A stretch of 64,000 bases of DNA from Apricaphanius iberus. Lineage: Eukaryota > Chordata > Actinopteri > Cyprinodontiformes > Aphaniidae. The notes under the pieces were generated by a model. That model had not been told where the DNA came from. It saw only the letters and a list, made by a program, of their open reading frames with translations, and did not search any database. Below, piece after piece: positions 9,076-22,519 of the stretch (positions are counted from its first letter, which is position 1; each line of letters begins with the position of its first letter). Made by a program: the position numbers and the translations under genes. Location: positions 40,076 through 104,075 of the forward strand of contig JAPXFQ010001346.1 in the NCBI GenBank assembly GCA_028564705.1, read 5' to 3'.

Positions 9076-12000
9076 GTAAAAATTAATGTGTATTTTTAAA
9101 AACAAATATGTTTTAACAGTCTATGAATTCATCTATTAACCAACTCAAAAATTTTGGCTGAATATAAGTTCAGTCTTTGTTAAGTAAACAATATTTTCAG
9201 TGAAAACCTGTCTAAAGTAGGTATAAACTGTACATTAAAAAGATGACCACAAAAACCTTATTTTTAAATTATACCATATCCTAAGGTCCTAGGGATGTTG
9301 GAAAGACGTTGAAAAAAATACATAATCTGTTATCAAGTTCTGTACCTGTTTTTAGATGCCCGAAAATGACTAAAAAAAGACGTTTTGACGTCTCTTGCGC
9401 AATGGGGAGATAGGGTGGTCTAATGCCTTATGGTCTAGGGCTATTATCTTACAATATTGAAATTAAATAGATGGATGTATCTTTTTAGTGATTTAATAGT
9501 GTCTTCTTATTGTTTTTTAAGAATGCATGTAGTTTACAGTTAGAAGCTTTATTTATTCTGTTCAGTTATTTTTGATTTGTTTTGTCTTTTTGTCTTTGAT
9601 TTGTTTTGGAAATTATACAATATTTCACAGAAACTTGCTCCTCCAAATCACTAACACAAACTATACTTTTGTAATGTAGACATACGTTTCTTTCTTGTTT
9701 TACATATCATTTTACAACTGCCAGAGGGTTCCCATCAATGCCAAGATGGCAGACAGCTGTTGTAACACACTGCCCCAATTGGCTGTATCTTTTGCTGTCT
9801 CATTTTCTTTCCTTTCAGTTCAATTAAATTAAAATTCAAAATTGATGTATTAATCCCAGAGGGGAATTCAATAATATTGCTCTCTCTTAATCTTTATATG
9901 TGTCTCTGTGTGTGTATGTGTGTGTGAGAGAGAGAAGGGGAGGGGGGGGGGTGAATAGGGAAAGGGATGTGGATAAGGGGGGAGCGTGAATTGTAAGCTT
10001 GTAATTTTAAACTCAGCACATCTTTCACACTGCACTGCCCTCTAGAGTTTAACCTAAAGTAAAGCGCAAAATCTGTGTCCCACATATGGACACGTGAAGA
10101 GCCATTAGGTTTATCACAAAGCTCTTTATTTCCCCAAAGAAATACTCAAACCAGTTGGTTCACACACAGATTTCAATAGAACCGCTTGATATCAGTCACG
10201 ATTCATTTACAGATTCTGACATTTTTTCAGGTTATTTCTGAGTTCTTTGCATTACGGTAGACCAGTTACTTTTCAGAAGTAGTCTTGGCTTATTACTAAC
10301 AGCTTTGATATTGTGTGGTACACTGCTTGCGTATGAATAAGGGATATGCTGCTTTTTAATGATAAGATAATTACCCATTAGTCTAAAACTCTGTTTTACT
10401 TGTTTACATATTTTAATAGCCAGTCAGTACCATCCCACCTTTGAATAAAATCTAAAGATTAGGGCTGAATTTAAAATTGCTGAGGTGTGTCTGTGAGTCA
10501 GTCTTAATAATACACTGAAGTCATTTTATAAATGAAATTATAATTTATTTGAATACAATGTGTGTGGCTCTCTGCTCTTCCTACAGTTTCTGGGACATTA
10601 ATATTAAAATGAAATGCAAACTTTACTTCTGAAAAGAGAACTTTGAGCCCTCCTGGCTCCCTAGCCTTGCTAGTCTCTGGTTCAATTTAACACCAGGAAT
10701 GTGGCTTTTGATGCACTCACTCTGGCCTCAGTCCACTCCTAGTGAAGCCTCCCGAAACTCATTGATGGATTTTACTAGACAATCCTCTCAATTATCCCAG
10801 GGCTGCTTCAAAAGACAATGCCTTTTTGTCATTCACAAGTGCTAAGCCTATGGCCACAATGAGCCACAATCAACAGTTTTTTTAAACAAAAGATTACGCC
10901 ATGTGATCAGACCATCAATGTGCAGGGTTGCATATAAACGCTGAGATGGAAAAGTCTGTGGTAAACAGAGAAACTAGCTGGTCATAGCTAGTTTATTTCC
11001 TGATTCAAATCCCGCTCCTTAAGTCTTTTTGCAAGCTGCTCAAAAAGGTGGACGATATCACCTACAACTCTAAAGGCCAGAAGCTCCAAGACCTCTGCAT
11101 CAAACTAGTGTTTCATTTCAGCTGATACCGTTTACAAATACTAAATGCCCCATGTTTACTTGCATTTTACATACTATTGCTGGTTGGGGTTCAACTCACA
11201 TTTGAAACATCATGACATCACACTTTTTTATGGCAAGAAGTGTTTCTTAAGATCAGCGCTGTGGCAATATTGCAGTAATATTGCTATTAAGCTTGCCGCA
11301 CAAATTGAGCAATATTCTCACATCACCATGCTGCCACGGGGCATTCATAAGACATACCATGCCAGCAATATTACCCAAATATGTCGCCACAGTGTTTCTT
11401 ATGAAAATGCCTCCTGTTGCTGGTACATATATTTTTTTTATTTAACTTGTATATAACACTCTGCTAAGAAGCAGGTTGTTTACAATCACCTTTTGTGGTT
11501 TCTCCTCACCTATGTAGCATATCAGTTACTGGCCTCTGCATTTCTCTCAAGTCACTACTATTCCCCATGGTCTTATAGGCCACAATATCACAGTTACAAA
11601 ACATGTACATATTTTAATTATTTGAGTTTCTTAAATATTAGGTTTTCATTTTCTGTAATCCATATTCTCAAAAATGCAATAAATAAGCACTTGAAATATT
11701 TCTCTCTATGGGAAATTAATCTACTTTCTATATGTTTGAAATATTTAGATTTTTGAGCAATGAATCTATAATATATGTTTCACTGTTTGAAATGTTTGAC
11801 AAAAAATATTGAACTTTATTACTATATAAAAAACTTTTGAGATGTAAATGTAGCTAAATGTTATAGTCTATTTGGCCTCAACTTAGTATAACTGAGTTGT
11901 ACCAACCCTACTGTGGCCATTTCTGAGGATAAGCCTCATTCATGCTTGAATAATATTCAGAGAACCACATAGACTATATTAAAGAAAGTACTGTATTTTC

Positions 12001-12237
12001 TTTATTTTAATATCAATATGTTTAAATTTTTGTCACAGGTGGGCTTCAATCCGATCTAAAGAAGATACTGTTGAGTTTTACATGAATAAGTTGGCTTTTT
12101 CAATACAAATATTAAACAGTTATCCTTTCAAACATGCTTAGGCAGTTGGAAGAAAATAGGTAGAGAACCTATATCAACATTGGGGGACACCATCCAACCT
12201 CCACAAAGACTCACTAAAGGCAAAATTTTATCTATCC
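9076..12237. other. intron-like AT-rich sequence with a microsatellite
   Basis: No coding signature was found. A mixed (TG)n/(GA)n/poly-G tract lies at about 9900-9955. A short block at about 9835-9870 (ATTAATCCCAGAGGGGAATT) resembles the LINE-tail motif seen at 33872-33910. Confidence 0.5.
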
Positions 12238-12757
12238 ATCCATCCATCCATCTTCCTCCGCTTATCCGGGGTTGGGTCGCGGGGGCAGTAGCCTAAGCAA
12301 GGAGACCCAGACTTGCCTCTCCCCGGCCACTTGGGCCAGCTCCTCGGGAGGAATCCCGAGGCGTTCCCAGGCCAGCTGGGAGACATAATCTCTCCAACGG
12401 GTCCTGGGTCTTCCCCTGGGTCTCCTCCCGGTGGGACATGCCCGGAACACCTCACCAGGGAGGCGTCCAGGAGGCATCCTGACTAGATGCCCGAGCCACC
12501 TCAACTGGCTCCTCTCGATGTGGAGGAGCAGCGGCTCTACTCTGAGCTCCCTCCGGATGACCGAGCTTCTCACCCTATCTCTAAGGGAGAGCCCAGCCAC
12601 CCTACGGAGGAAACTCATTTCAGCCGCCTGTATCCGTGATCTCGTTCTTTCGGTCACCACCCAGCGTTCGTGACCATAGATGAGGGTAGGAACGTAGATC
12701 GACCGGTAAATCGAGAGCTTCGCCTTTCGACTCAGCTCTCTCTTCACCTCTGCATTT
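12238..12757 (-). mobile_element. RTE-like LINE, 5'-truncated 3' end
   Basis: On the minus strand the frame from about 12757 to 12262 gives the C-terminal part of a LINE polymerase: LSIYRSIYVPTLIYGHERWV, RIQAAEMSFLRRVAG, RRPRGRPRTRWRDYV and [20 protein letters not shown]. It stops just before the 3' tail, which is CGGATAAGCGGAGG followed by (ATGG)n. The frame is intact over this part. The 5' end is cut near 12757, as is usual for LINE copies. No clear TSD was found. It is the same family as 5334-6027; RTE is my best reading, L2 the alternative. Confidence 0.85.
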
Positions 12758-15700
12758 GGCTCCATCAACAAACTGTTTTATTTTAGATTAATCAGCAGAG
12801 CTAAAATAGTGATGCTTTCCTGTCTTACTTTCTATTTATCAACTCATATTTTATCTATAAAAAAAAAAATATATCTATACAGCCCAACAACTGAAATAGG
12901 TTAATGTTACCCTATGGATGACCTTACTGTGACCCACAATTCACCTCATAATGACATCACAACAAGATAGAATTACTATATCAAATGCTTCCTACAGTCA
13001 AATTAAGAGACTTGTTTTCCAGCCTGGGGGGAAGACTGATCAAAGAGCAATGTAATCAGCCTGTGTGTGTGTGTGTGTGCGCACGCGCGTGCATGTGTGC
13101 GAGTCTGTATCTATGTGAGTGGACATACTTTGATCTAAGTCCTTGAACTTTCCTTGCTCTCCTTCTTCTACCTCAATTGCCATCTGACCTTCCTTTCATG
13201 ACTGTGTCTACCTTATGATTAGTCAAGTTACTAATTTTAGTACCATTAGTATCATACCTTCACAGTTTGGAAAGTTTTTAGCCAACTTGCCAGTAAAGCG
13301 ACAATACAGCATTTAGGACAGTGCGTGTTGTGTTAATTTTATGATCAAACAAGGAATGGGGGCTGCAAAAGTCAGTAACACTTTGAAGTTTCCTGATGAA
13401 TTTTATGGTGACAAGGTAGATTTGGGATCAGCATTGTTGTTTTAATTTTTGGGTTTTTTTAAATTTCTTTTTCTGTCATGGTCTATAAAGCAGATCACAT
13501 AAACTATATGTACAGCTTATGCAAAAATAAATGAAGAACTGTATGTCCGATAATTTATCTACATTAAGGTTTTCAATAAGAAAAGTGTTCAACCCTTTCT
13601 CTTTCTCTATTACACACAGATTTACTCATACACACATAAGGACATAGACATACAAGTGAGTATGTCCATGAATCTGTTGTTTCTTGTCTGTGTGTTGCTA
13701 TGGTTGAGTTTGTTTAGCTGTATTTACATAAATGTGGTATGAATGCGTATATGTATTGGCCAACAGGGTGTTGTCTTTTACAAAGGATTATGTGTTTCCA
13801 TGGCATCACTGTGTACAGCTGTATGAGTGTCACATTGACATCATCACACGATGCCCTACCCGCAGCTATACGCCCTAACTCGCTATGCTAGCCTGACACA
13901 ACGTGATAACGTTAATCATGTCAAACCAATAGTCTCACCAGACGTATTTTGTTCGTAATCTTTCCGTCATTAGACACTTAAGGTGCCTCCCATTCATTGC
14001 CCCGCCTACCATACCTTTGGTTGGATTCTACTCTGTCTAAACACTGCCCCCCTGTGTCAACCTAGTCTTTGTTCATCACTTTTCTTTTTCGTTGTTCATA
14101 GTTTCAATTAAATAGTTTCCTTCTTTGGAAGACCAAACAGATTATATTTTCCTTTTTTTCAGACTATTTTCTTTACCTTTATCTTCCGGTCTGCCTTTGT
14201 TTCAAATATAGATTCTTGTTTTTGTTTGTCTTTCCTATTTGGTAATTCTTTCTCAGGAGTCTCAGAAATAATCTCTTCCTGGACATTCACCAAATCTTTA
14301 GCTTTTAATTCTGCTCTCATATATTGTCCTCTTCAGACAAAGGTCTCCGGGAGGTGAGAGTTCAGTGGGAGTTCACCATCTCCGCCCTTCAGCCAATGAC
14401 TTATCACTTCCTATTTAAACCAGAGAGAGACGTCTATGTGCATGTGCAGCAGGGGGGTTGGTATGTTGTGAGATTTTTTTTTGTGTGTACCTGATTGCAT
14501 GTCTATGTGAAGAGTGTACACTAAATTAAACTGTTATCACTTGAAGACAGCAATTATAAATTATTAGAGAATCAGGTCATGAATATATTAAATAAACACA
14601 AATAATCTGTCTCAATTAAGATTTTATAATAAAAATGTAAGAAACAATAAAAACTAAAAGAAGTAAAATGTAATACTTTTATTAGTTACCAAATGGCATG
14701 TAGTTTAATATGGATTTTTATGAAAATGGTATTATTGAGTGATTGTGAAAAAATGAACTTGTAGAAAAAATTTGACAAAGAGAATTGTCACATTTCGTTC
14801 AGAAAATTCCAGCTACTTATTTTTGGTTCTTGTGACATTTTTTTGTTGTCAGTTTGATATTTTTACCATCCATCAGAATGTTCTGGTAATCACAAACACT
14901 CCAAAAAAAACCTTTAAATTATCAACATAGGATGCTCTTTTTATACTGCTGAAATGATAGTGAGATGTTTTTCAGTAAAATTGATATTACTTCTATGAAA
15001 TGTTTAACCAAGCAGCATGTAGGTGGACAACATGATAGCTACTTACTTGCTACCATAAATAAGTATCATGTTATAAACAGGAAAAATATGTTGTAAACCA
15101 TTTTTGGTGGTTTAATTCAATTTACAAAATGGTTAGAAAATGTACTTTTGCAGTTTAGGTATTCATTTGAAATGAACAAGGAATTATAAAGTGTACTGAA
15201 CTGAATCAGACAGTACACAAAATAAATTAAACATAGAAAATAAAGAATATTCTATTTTTTGTATTTTATTTTGAAATGACATTATTTTGGTCACCAACAT
15301 TTGTACTACAGAAATATGCTTAGATGCACCCCTACCATACTATGCTAATCCAAATGCAAATCATAAATTTATGTTAAAAATGGTTGCTGAATTTTTTCAG
15401 AAATTAGGTGTTCAATTAATTTAATAATAATTATCTTTGCTATTTTTTGTGGTATGTTTGGTTCATCTTAGTATTGTAAAAGAGTTCATCTACTTGCACA
15501 AACAACAGGTTAATGTGTAGCCACCTGATTTTGTTGTTTGAAACCTTAAATCCCTTTCAACATCTGTCTTTTATCCACCATGGAACGAACTATAAAAGTA
15601 TGGCCATGAATAGGGCAGGTGTTTTAATAACTGCAATTTGAAGCAACATGAACAAAATGCTACACTTGTGCCAGTGGCGACTTTAAAAATAGTTTTAGCC

Positions 15701-16410
15701 CTTTTGGTGACCTAGCTGTTGGTTCAAGTTCAGTTCAAGAGTTCAATTTATGTTCACATGGTGAGCACACACACATTTGCTTGTTTTTGAAAACATGAAT
15801 GACTGTTCTACTGCTGGCAAGGGCTCACAAACTACAATAACGGTGGTATGTTCAAATTAAGCTGCAGTGAATATACGGAGTATTCCTCTGTAAAATAAAA
15901 GAAAGTCTGTGATGCTTGAATTAGAAAAAATATTTTCCAGTATAAAACTGGAGTTAAAAACATAACTGTAGGGTGACAGGATATCATAGAAAAAAAACAA
16001 CAAAAAATGCTGCTCTTCAAACCTGCGTTTGATTTTTAAATAATTTCTTTAAATTTTAATATGTATTGGACTGAATTAAAACAAACTGCATAGAAATATA
16101 TTGAGTCATTTATTTTAACTCATGTATTGAGATTAAAATGTAAAAAAACAACATAATGGTAAATAAAAAAATTCTGCCAATAATGACGATTTAAACAAAA
16201 CAAATTCTGTTCTAAAACTATTTTTAATGTAAAGCCGAAAACATACTAAATGTAGTTTTTCCTGTGATCATTGGATAGAAATCAGCTATATGAAAAATAA
16301 TAATAAAGGAAATGTTCTAATATTATCTATTTACTCCAACTTAGAGAACAATTTATGCAAAAAGTATATATTTTTTATAGGTGCCTAATAGAAGCTTATT
16401 GTGACTGTAG

Positions 16411-16416
<6 letters not shown>
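12758..16416. other. intron-like AT-rich sequence
   Basis: No gene or transposon end was recognised. A (GT)n tract lies at about 13063-13080. A block at about 15730-15775 shares CAGTTCAAGAGTTCAATTT with 19849-19867, so some unrecognised dispersed repeat may be present. Confidence 0.45.

Positions 16417-16449
<33 letters not shown>
16417..16449. repeat. (AT)n microsatellite
   Basis: An uninterrupted AT dinucleotide run. A second, longer run lies at about 16597-16648, directly before the Tc1 end. Confidence 0.95.
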
Positions 16450-16454
<5 letters not shown>

Positions 16455-16593
16455 CAAGAAAGATAGTAAAGTATGCCATATCTAATTCATGTGATGTTAA
16501 AGTTTAAGTTCACAATTTTATAATGAGATGTTTAAGAGATGTTGAGTGTAATTAATATATTAATAAACTTTTGTATTGGATGGTTGAACAGTT

Positions 16594-16653
<60 letters not shown>

Positions 16654-16719
16654 TTACTTTCATCAAATTCAGAAGTATACATACATTTCCTTAGTATTTG
16701 ATAATATTGGGCAACAATA

Positions 16720-18547
16720 GGTAGGTTTTGGCTATGGATAATGGTGAATAACTACTAAGGGCAGTTATCAATAAGATTAATAATTTTATGTAAAAATGAC
16801 CAAGTTTGGGGCACGACCTGGGATCAAGGAAATATAATAATAGTCAAATAGTTCAGTCTCTGTAATTGTATTTGATTACCTGTCTGAGAAGGCTAAGATC
16901 ATTAAACAAAAGATGAAGAAATTAGTTATTTATGTTTTTTTGAACATCGAGTTATCACAAATGTATGTGGAATTATATAAAAAACACATTCCAAAATGCA
17001 AGAGAATACAACTTTCTTTTCTTTAACCAACAAGCTCCCGAAGATAGTAAGATATTGCTAAACTACTGAGTAAAAGAAGAATAAATAATAAAAACAAATT
17101 ACCAAAAGTAAAACAGACTTTATTTGTTCATATTTCTACCTCTTTGCATTTTTGTGATTGTGATGTCACTGTTCAGTATGAATATGCACACTTTAAGACC
17201 CAGGCTTGTATTGAAGCGTTTTGAAGTTAAGTTAGTTTAAAACTAATTGTGATTAGTTTAAGACTAATTAGCGCCTTTGGGTTTGTGTTCAAACAATTAG
17301 TTAAGAATGCAAAACAAAAGGGAAGATAAAACATCATTTGGAGGAAGTAATGTTTCATTAAATAACTGGCCAAATTACAAATTGGTAAACTTTGGAAAAT
17401 TCTGTTTATAGATCAGTCACCCCAATGATGGATCTAATATTAGTATTTGACATACTAAAAGGGTGGTTCCAAAATCAACTTATGTGCTTAGTTTTCTTTT
17501 TTAAATGATCTTTCTGAAAGCCGGTGTGTATTTTGAATACCATAAATACCACTTTATTGTTTATGAACACATGTGGTATGCTAAAAGCACACCACACTAG
17601 TCAGAAACAAATGTGCAAAGCTCATGTTATTAGGGCAGCTCATAGCTACTATGAGCCTAGTACTAAGGAACAGAGAAAAAAAACTCTGGGTATAGGGAAA
17701 AAACTAAATTATTTAATAGTCAACAACCTTAGAAGACACTGTTTATACCCAAAGAAGAAATAGAATAAATGAATTCTCACAAACAGACTAAACCACAGAG
17801 AAACAGACACAACAATCCTCAAATTGTTTATCCTAAACTAATTTATCACCGCCCAGACACAATGTTAAGTCAACATTGCTTAGATCTTCATAGAAGGGTG
17901 GCTTCGTTGTCTGAAAAGACCTGAATTAAAGGAGAGAAAACCAGTTGTTAGTTGGTTAGCATCAGCTGCATGGCCAGCAGTCAGTCCTCATGTAAGTGTG
18001 ACTAGTAGGAAACTTTTGGCTCGGAACGTTGTTGTCCTCTTAGCTTGGTCAGTTCAGCATTATTCTTCCACGGATCGGCCCCTTTTTGCAGGCAGCCTTC
18101 AGCTTAGCTGCATCAGTTGAGGAGCTCCAAGTGACCAACTCAGCATATGCAGCAGTGTGGTAATGAAGTTCTCTCTCTCTCTCTCACTGGTGGAGCCTGT
18201 AATTGAATTATTAATTTTGCAGGGTTTTTAACAAGTCATTCAGGACTTATTCAATTGGCCGGATACAGTTCTCCTGCTCACCAATTGTTCTGTATTTTTG
18301 ATCCAGTGAGTTTCTGCCAGAAACTCATTCTCCCCTCACCAGCAAAAGAAGGATAGTTTAAAGCCCTTCCTCTCCAATGCAAGCCAGCTAATGACAAACA
18401 AAAAAGAGAACAAGTTCCACCCTGCATTTTGCTTTCTTTGGGGAAAATCCTCCTATTCCCGTTGGAAATACGAGTAGTATCATTAGCACACCTACTGGTG
18501 GGGAGGTCTATGCTTTGGTTGAAATATCATGGCTTTAGCCCCAACAG
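16720..18547. other. unclassified insertion inside the Tc1 copy
   Basis: AT-rich sequence between the two Tc1 parts. There is an internal inverted motif at about 17231-17270 (TTTAAAACTAATT and AATTAGTCTTAAA) and a (CT)n run at about 18172-18187. No transposon ends or coding motifs were recognised. Confidence 0.35.
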
Positions 18548-19330
18548 AATAATTGCCCTGAATTTATTTTACTTGGAACAAACATTTCAGGTCTCCTTTC
18601 ACAAGCTTTCTACAAACATTTGCTTGAATCTTGGGCCACTCCTCTTAACAGAACTGGTGGAACTGGGTCAGGTTTGTATGCCTTCTGCTCACTCTTACCT
18701 TTGTCTATGGGACTGAGATCGGAGCCTTGTAATGATCTCTCCAAAACCTTGGCTTTGTTATCCTTAAGCCACTGTGTATCTTATTTTGAGCTTCGGCTGG
18801 GGTCATTGTCCATTTGGAAACCTATTAGCACCCATTTTGATGTAACTGATTTCTTCTCACAGAGTGATCTTTCAGCTCATGGTGAAGGACTGTTTCTGCT
18901 GTGGATTGTAACAAAATATTACCAGTTTCACCTAGCATCTTCATAAGGTCATTTGCTGTTGTCCATTTGATTCACACATTTCACACCAAAGTCAATACAT
19001 TCCTCAGAATATTTTCAGAATGTCCCTCAGAACAATACTGGGACTCGTATATCAATATACTCGATATCAGACTCGTCTTCTTCCCAAGTGATATGATGGT
19101 TTGATATTCCCATGCTTTTTATATTTGCATATCATTGTCTAAACAGATGAATAGGGGACCTTCATGGATCTGGAAGCTGCACCAAAGGGTGAGCCACACT
19201 TGAGGTGGTCCACAATTATTTTCCTGGTATCTCACTTGACTTCTCTTGATTTTCTTTTCACCATGTCAAAGAAAGAGGCACCATGTTTGGGGGTGCCTTT
19301 ATGCATCCACATGTGTGGCACCAATTAATT
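18548..19330 (-). pseudogene. Tc1-family transposase, degenerate
   Basis: Read on the minus strand, the N-terminal side near 19320 gives a degenerate initiator region. The C-terminal side gives NKAKVLERSLQGSDLSPID, matching the place of the catalytic D-x-N-P motif in Tc1 transposases, then a segment like LTQFHQFC..EEW. Stop codons and frame changes interrupt it throughout and the usual length of about 340 residues is not preserved. An intact protein would cut and paste the element through a DDE domain. Confidence 0.65.
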
Positions 19331-19405
19331 CAGATGGACTCAATTAACCAGATCAGAATCAGAAGCTTCTTAAAGCTCAGAATGGGATCATCTGGACCTT
19401 TAATA

Positions 19406-21160
19406 TTCTTAAAAACCACAATAAAATAAACATAATTATACAAATTAAAAAATATATTTTAATATTTATTTATCCAAACCAAAAACATCTACTCTTATTA
19501 AACATTTCAGTAAACAAAAATGCTTTGGGGTTTTTCCTCTAAACTGTATGTCAATATCTGGTTTCTAATGTAAATAGTACTAATGTATCTGTGTGTGAAA
19601 CTGTGTGTGTTAATGCATCAACATCTTTTTTTCCACTCATTTAGCACTAACAAAGCAGATCACTGAAGTAAATGTAGCCCTGAGCATAAAGCACCTGAAT
19701 CCAGTTTATGTGCTACTGACATGAAAACAAATGAAGGTGTTAAAAACAGGAAGAGAGAGAGCGAGGAAGGAGAAAAGCAACAATACAGGCCAGACGAAGA
19801 ATACAAAAAGAACAGGGAGAGTGAGAGAGAGGAGGTTAAATACAGTTCAAGAGTTCAATTTCTGCTCACAGATGTGCCTGCACAAACACTTCCATATTCT
19901 CTTGTTTTTCAGGTAACTAATGCAAACCGGTGTGTGGGTATGTATGTATGTATGTGTTTTTGAATGTGTGTGTCCACTGCGTGCACTCTATAACCTCAGG
20001 AGGTTGCCGTATCTGATAGTGAACTTTATTCTTATGAGACCAGTGTGCAAATGTGCATGTGTGTGGGAGGAAGGATGGCTGGGTATGTGTGTGTGAGTTT
20101 GTGTGTGCATGTATATGTTAGTGAATGGGTGTGGGTGTATATACCACACAATAGAAGCTCTTGCTTCTATGGTCTCACCCAACCCAATAGAGACTACACA
20201 CTCACACACACACACACACACACACACACTGATCGGTATGGTAATGTGAACTTTGTTTCACCCAAAAAACTAAGCATTTGACCTGACCGTGTACTCTGCT
20301 TCACTCGCTGTAATCGTCATCATCTCCTCTCCTTCTTCAGTTCCTCCTCATTCTGTGTCCTGCATTAGATGACAACATTGTTTAGATAGAAAGCAAACCA
20401 ATCAACTCCTAAACTGATTCTTTCTTCAGTCAAAGCACAACTCAAAATTTTTGAGCTTTAAACCTTCTGAGAATGTATACAATCTATGTCAGATCTATGT
20501 CGACTGCTTCAGTCGAGGCAGATGGCTCCCCTGATGGCGTGTTTTTCCCATCTGAGCTCTACCTATGGTCTTACGCGTTTTGGGAAGGTATCTGTGTACG
20601 TGTGTTTGTTTGTGGATGTGTTCCAGTGTGTGTGCGTGTGTTTGGGAAATGGGGAATCATTCTCATGTAAATTATAATTAAGATAAGAAACCTAGGTTAT
20701 TGGTTGTTACATTCACACAGTCCAATCAGCTCCAGAGGCTTTTCCTCTCCCCTTGGATTCCAACTCCAGTACAAAATAAAAGCTCCAACACTTTCCAACC
20801 TTGTCCGCGGTGAGCTCGCTCTGGAGTCTTACTGCAAACATTGTCATTTACACCGTGGAACTCGTATTAGTTCCCAACCCGCTGTTAGTTACTTTGAGTG
20901 CATGTGGACCCGAATACATGGAAAATACTGTGTTATGGTCAGGTGTCTTAAAAATATAAACTGAGGTTGCCGCAAATAAATTCAATTCAGTTTATTTATA
21001 TAGTACCATTTCACAACAGATGTAATCTCAAGGCACAAGTAACAGTCATTTTAATACAATTATACGAGCATTGCAATTAGTTAACTGGACTTTTAAGTGA
21101 AGCGATTATTAACTTGCTAACTTCTGCACACGTAATGTACGTTATATTCCATGTTTAGGG
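19406..21160. other. unassigned sequence with CA/TG microsatellites
   Basis: Holds TG-rich stretches at about 19930-20130 and a (CA)n run at about 20205-20228. A short copy of the teleost repeat seen at 26841 occurs at about 20982-21030 (TTTATTTATATAG...TTTCACAACAGATGTAATC). The 20690-20965 block is GC-richer and might be a solo LTR; I could not fix its ends. Confidence 0.45.
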
Positions 21161-21345
21161 GTGACTGTTGCTAAGTAGTTAAGAATTTGTTTTGTAATTG
21201 GAGTGTTGCTGGTTTGAGCCCCAGCTCTAGCCGTCTGTAATTGTATCCTTGGGCAAGACACTTCCACACCCTTTGCCTACTGGTGGTGGCCACCCGACCT
21301 CATTGCTAGTTTGGTTTGATGTGTTTTGTAATCTCTTGAACCACT
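21161..21345 (+). repeat. tRNA-derived SINE-like element
   Basis: The sequence GCTGGTTTGAGCCCCAGCTC holds a pol III B-box-like motif (21211-21221), and CTTGGGCAAGACACTTC follows, a combination common in tRNA-derived fish SINEs. The A box is degenerate. The 3' end is uncertain. Confidence 0.6.
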
Positions 21346-21742
21346 ATATGTAGCATTGCATGCTGGCCTTCAGCTCTTTTATTTTAATGTGTGTTTTAGA
21401 CTGGTTGCATCCAGAAGCAGTTTTTGTTACTCTCTCTCTCTCCCTTTCTCTTCCATTTTCTTTACCTGCCCACACTCTCTCAGAATCGATGATATTGTGC
21501 AGTTGTCTGGGTTCAGCTGGCAGTTCACTCCTATGGCTAGACCCGTGGTTCCCATTGTTCTCTAAGACTAATGCTATATCCTTTGTTCTCCACACCACTT
21601 CCATTGTTGGCTTAGTGACTGCATTGTTAGCTAAGGCTAGCCCCTTTGTCCCTTACCTTGCGTGGCTCTTTTGTTAGCCTTGTCTATGCATTTAGCACTG
21701 ACTGCTAAGCATGTGGGCTTCCTTGTACACACACGTCCCCAC

Positions 21743-21866
21743 TGATCCATCCATTATCTATTCCACTTAACGTTAAAGGGTCATGGGGGGACTGGTGCCT
21801 ATCTCCAGCGATGATCAGGGTCCCTCGTCCCTGGACAGGTTGTCAGTCCATCACGGGCATCTGGTA
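21743..21866 (+). repeat. common teleost dispersed repeat fragment
   Basis: It begins GATCCATCCATTATCTATTCC and continues with GGGGACTGGTGCCTATCTCC and a block ending TGTCAGTCCATCACGGGC. The same type of block is seen at about 4700-4820. I know this as a very frequent teleost repeat but cannot give its family with certainty. Confidence 0.5.
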
Positions 21867-21964
21867 TATTTCAAGATAAAACATGCGTTGCATTTTTATC
21901 CCCAGCTTTTTCTTTTATTATCAGTGACATCAGTTCACAGTCTGAAGGTTCATGTTGTTTTTAC

Positions 21965-22519
21965 TAGGGATCGACCGATATGGATTTTTTAGTGCCAATA
22001 CCAGCCTTAAACGATGACTGATACGGGCTGCCGATTTTCTTAAGCCGATATTTGGAGCCGATACTGATTCTGCTCCCTCAATTTACATCATAAAAACAAT
22101 AATAATACCAAATGTTATAAGTCCCAATTTAACATTTATTGAACTTTTTAAAAAAAATTAAAAACAATATTTAAAAAATAGTAAACATCGGTGATGTAGA
22201 ACAAGTAAGAACAAGTAGATAACAATTTTTAACAAATATATAAACATTTCAGGTAGAACAGGTAAACAAATAATTCAGTGATGAAAAACTGCATTATAAA
22301 ATTCTAAAAATAAATATTTAAGCATAAATAAAATAAGACCATTGCACACAGTAGAAACAAGTAAGCAGCATAATAAAGTGCACAGTGTACAGTAATGCTG
22401 GGGGGAAAAAATTTAGGCAAACTCAGCAGCCGCTTTTGGCCGATACACTTAAAAAACGAAATATCTTAAAAAACGAAATATCGTCCAGATATATCAGTCG
22501 ATGCATCGGTCTGTCCCTA
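21965..22519. mobile_element. hAT-type non-autonomous element
   Basis: It begins TAGGGATCGACCGATAT and ends ATCGGTCTGTCCCTA, imperfect inverted ends of the TAGGGA...TCCCTA kind known from vertebrate hAT elements. The flanking octamers GTTTTTAC and GTTTTAAA agree at six of eight positions, compatible with a decayed 8-bp TSD. The interior is AT-rich and non-coding. Confidence 0.65.

Larger units (their letters stand above)
16654..19405 (-). mobile_element. Tc1/mariner element split by about 1.8 kb of other DNA
   Basis: The left end at 16654-16719 has the fish Tc1 terminal layout (AATTCAGAAGTATACATACA followed by TTAGTATTTGATAATATT). The rest resumes at about 18548 and continues to about 19405 on the minus strand. 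The intervening 16720-18547 is not Tc1-like and is presumably an insertion I could not classify. The element abuts an (AT)n run, in keeping with Tc1 insertion at TA. The right terminal repeat was not identified. Confidence 0.7.

Noticed and set aside
8598..9086. One continuous 162-codon gene
   Set aside because: The middle of the frame overlaps a repeat-tail motif; only the last 111 nt, with splice-like borders, look exon-like.
11145..11756. Two + strand frames of about 100 and 87 codons
   Set aside because: AT-rich, no splice context or family pattern; likely chance.
19988..20281. Open frames on both strands
   Set aside because: They consist of CA/TG microsatellite translations (Cys-Val or His-Thr runs).
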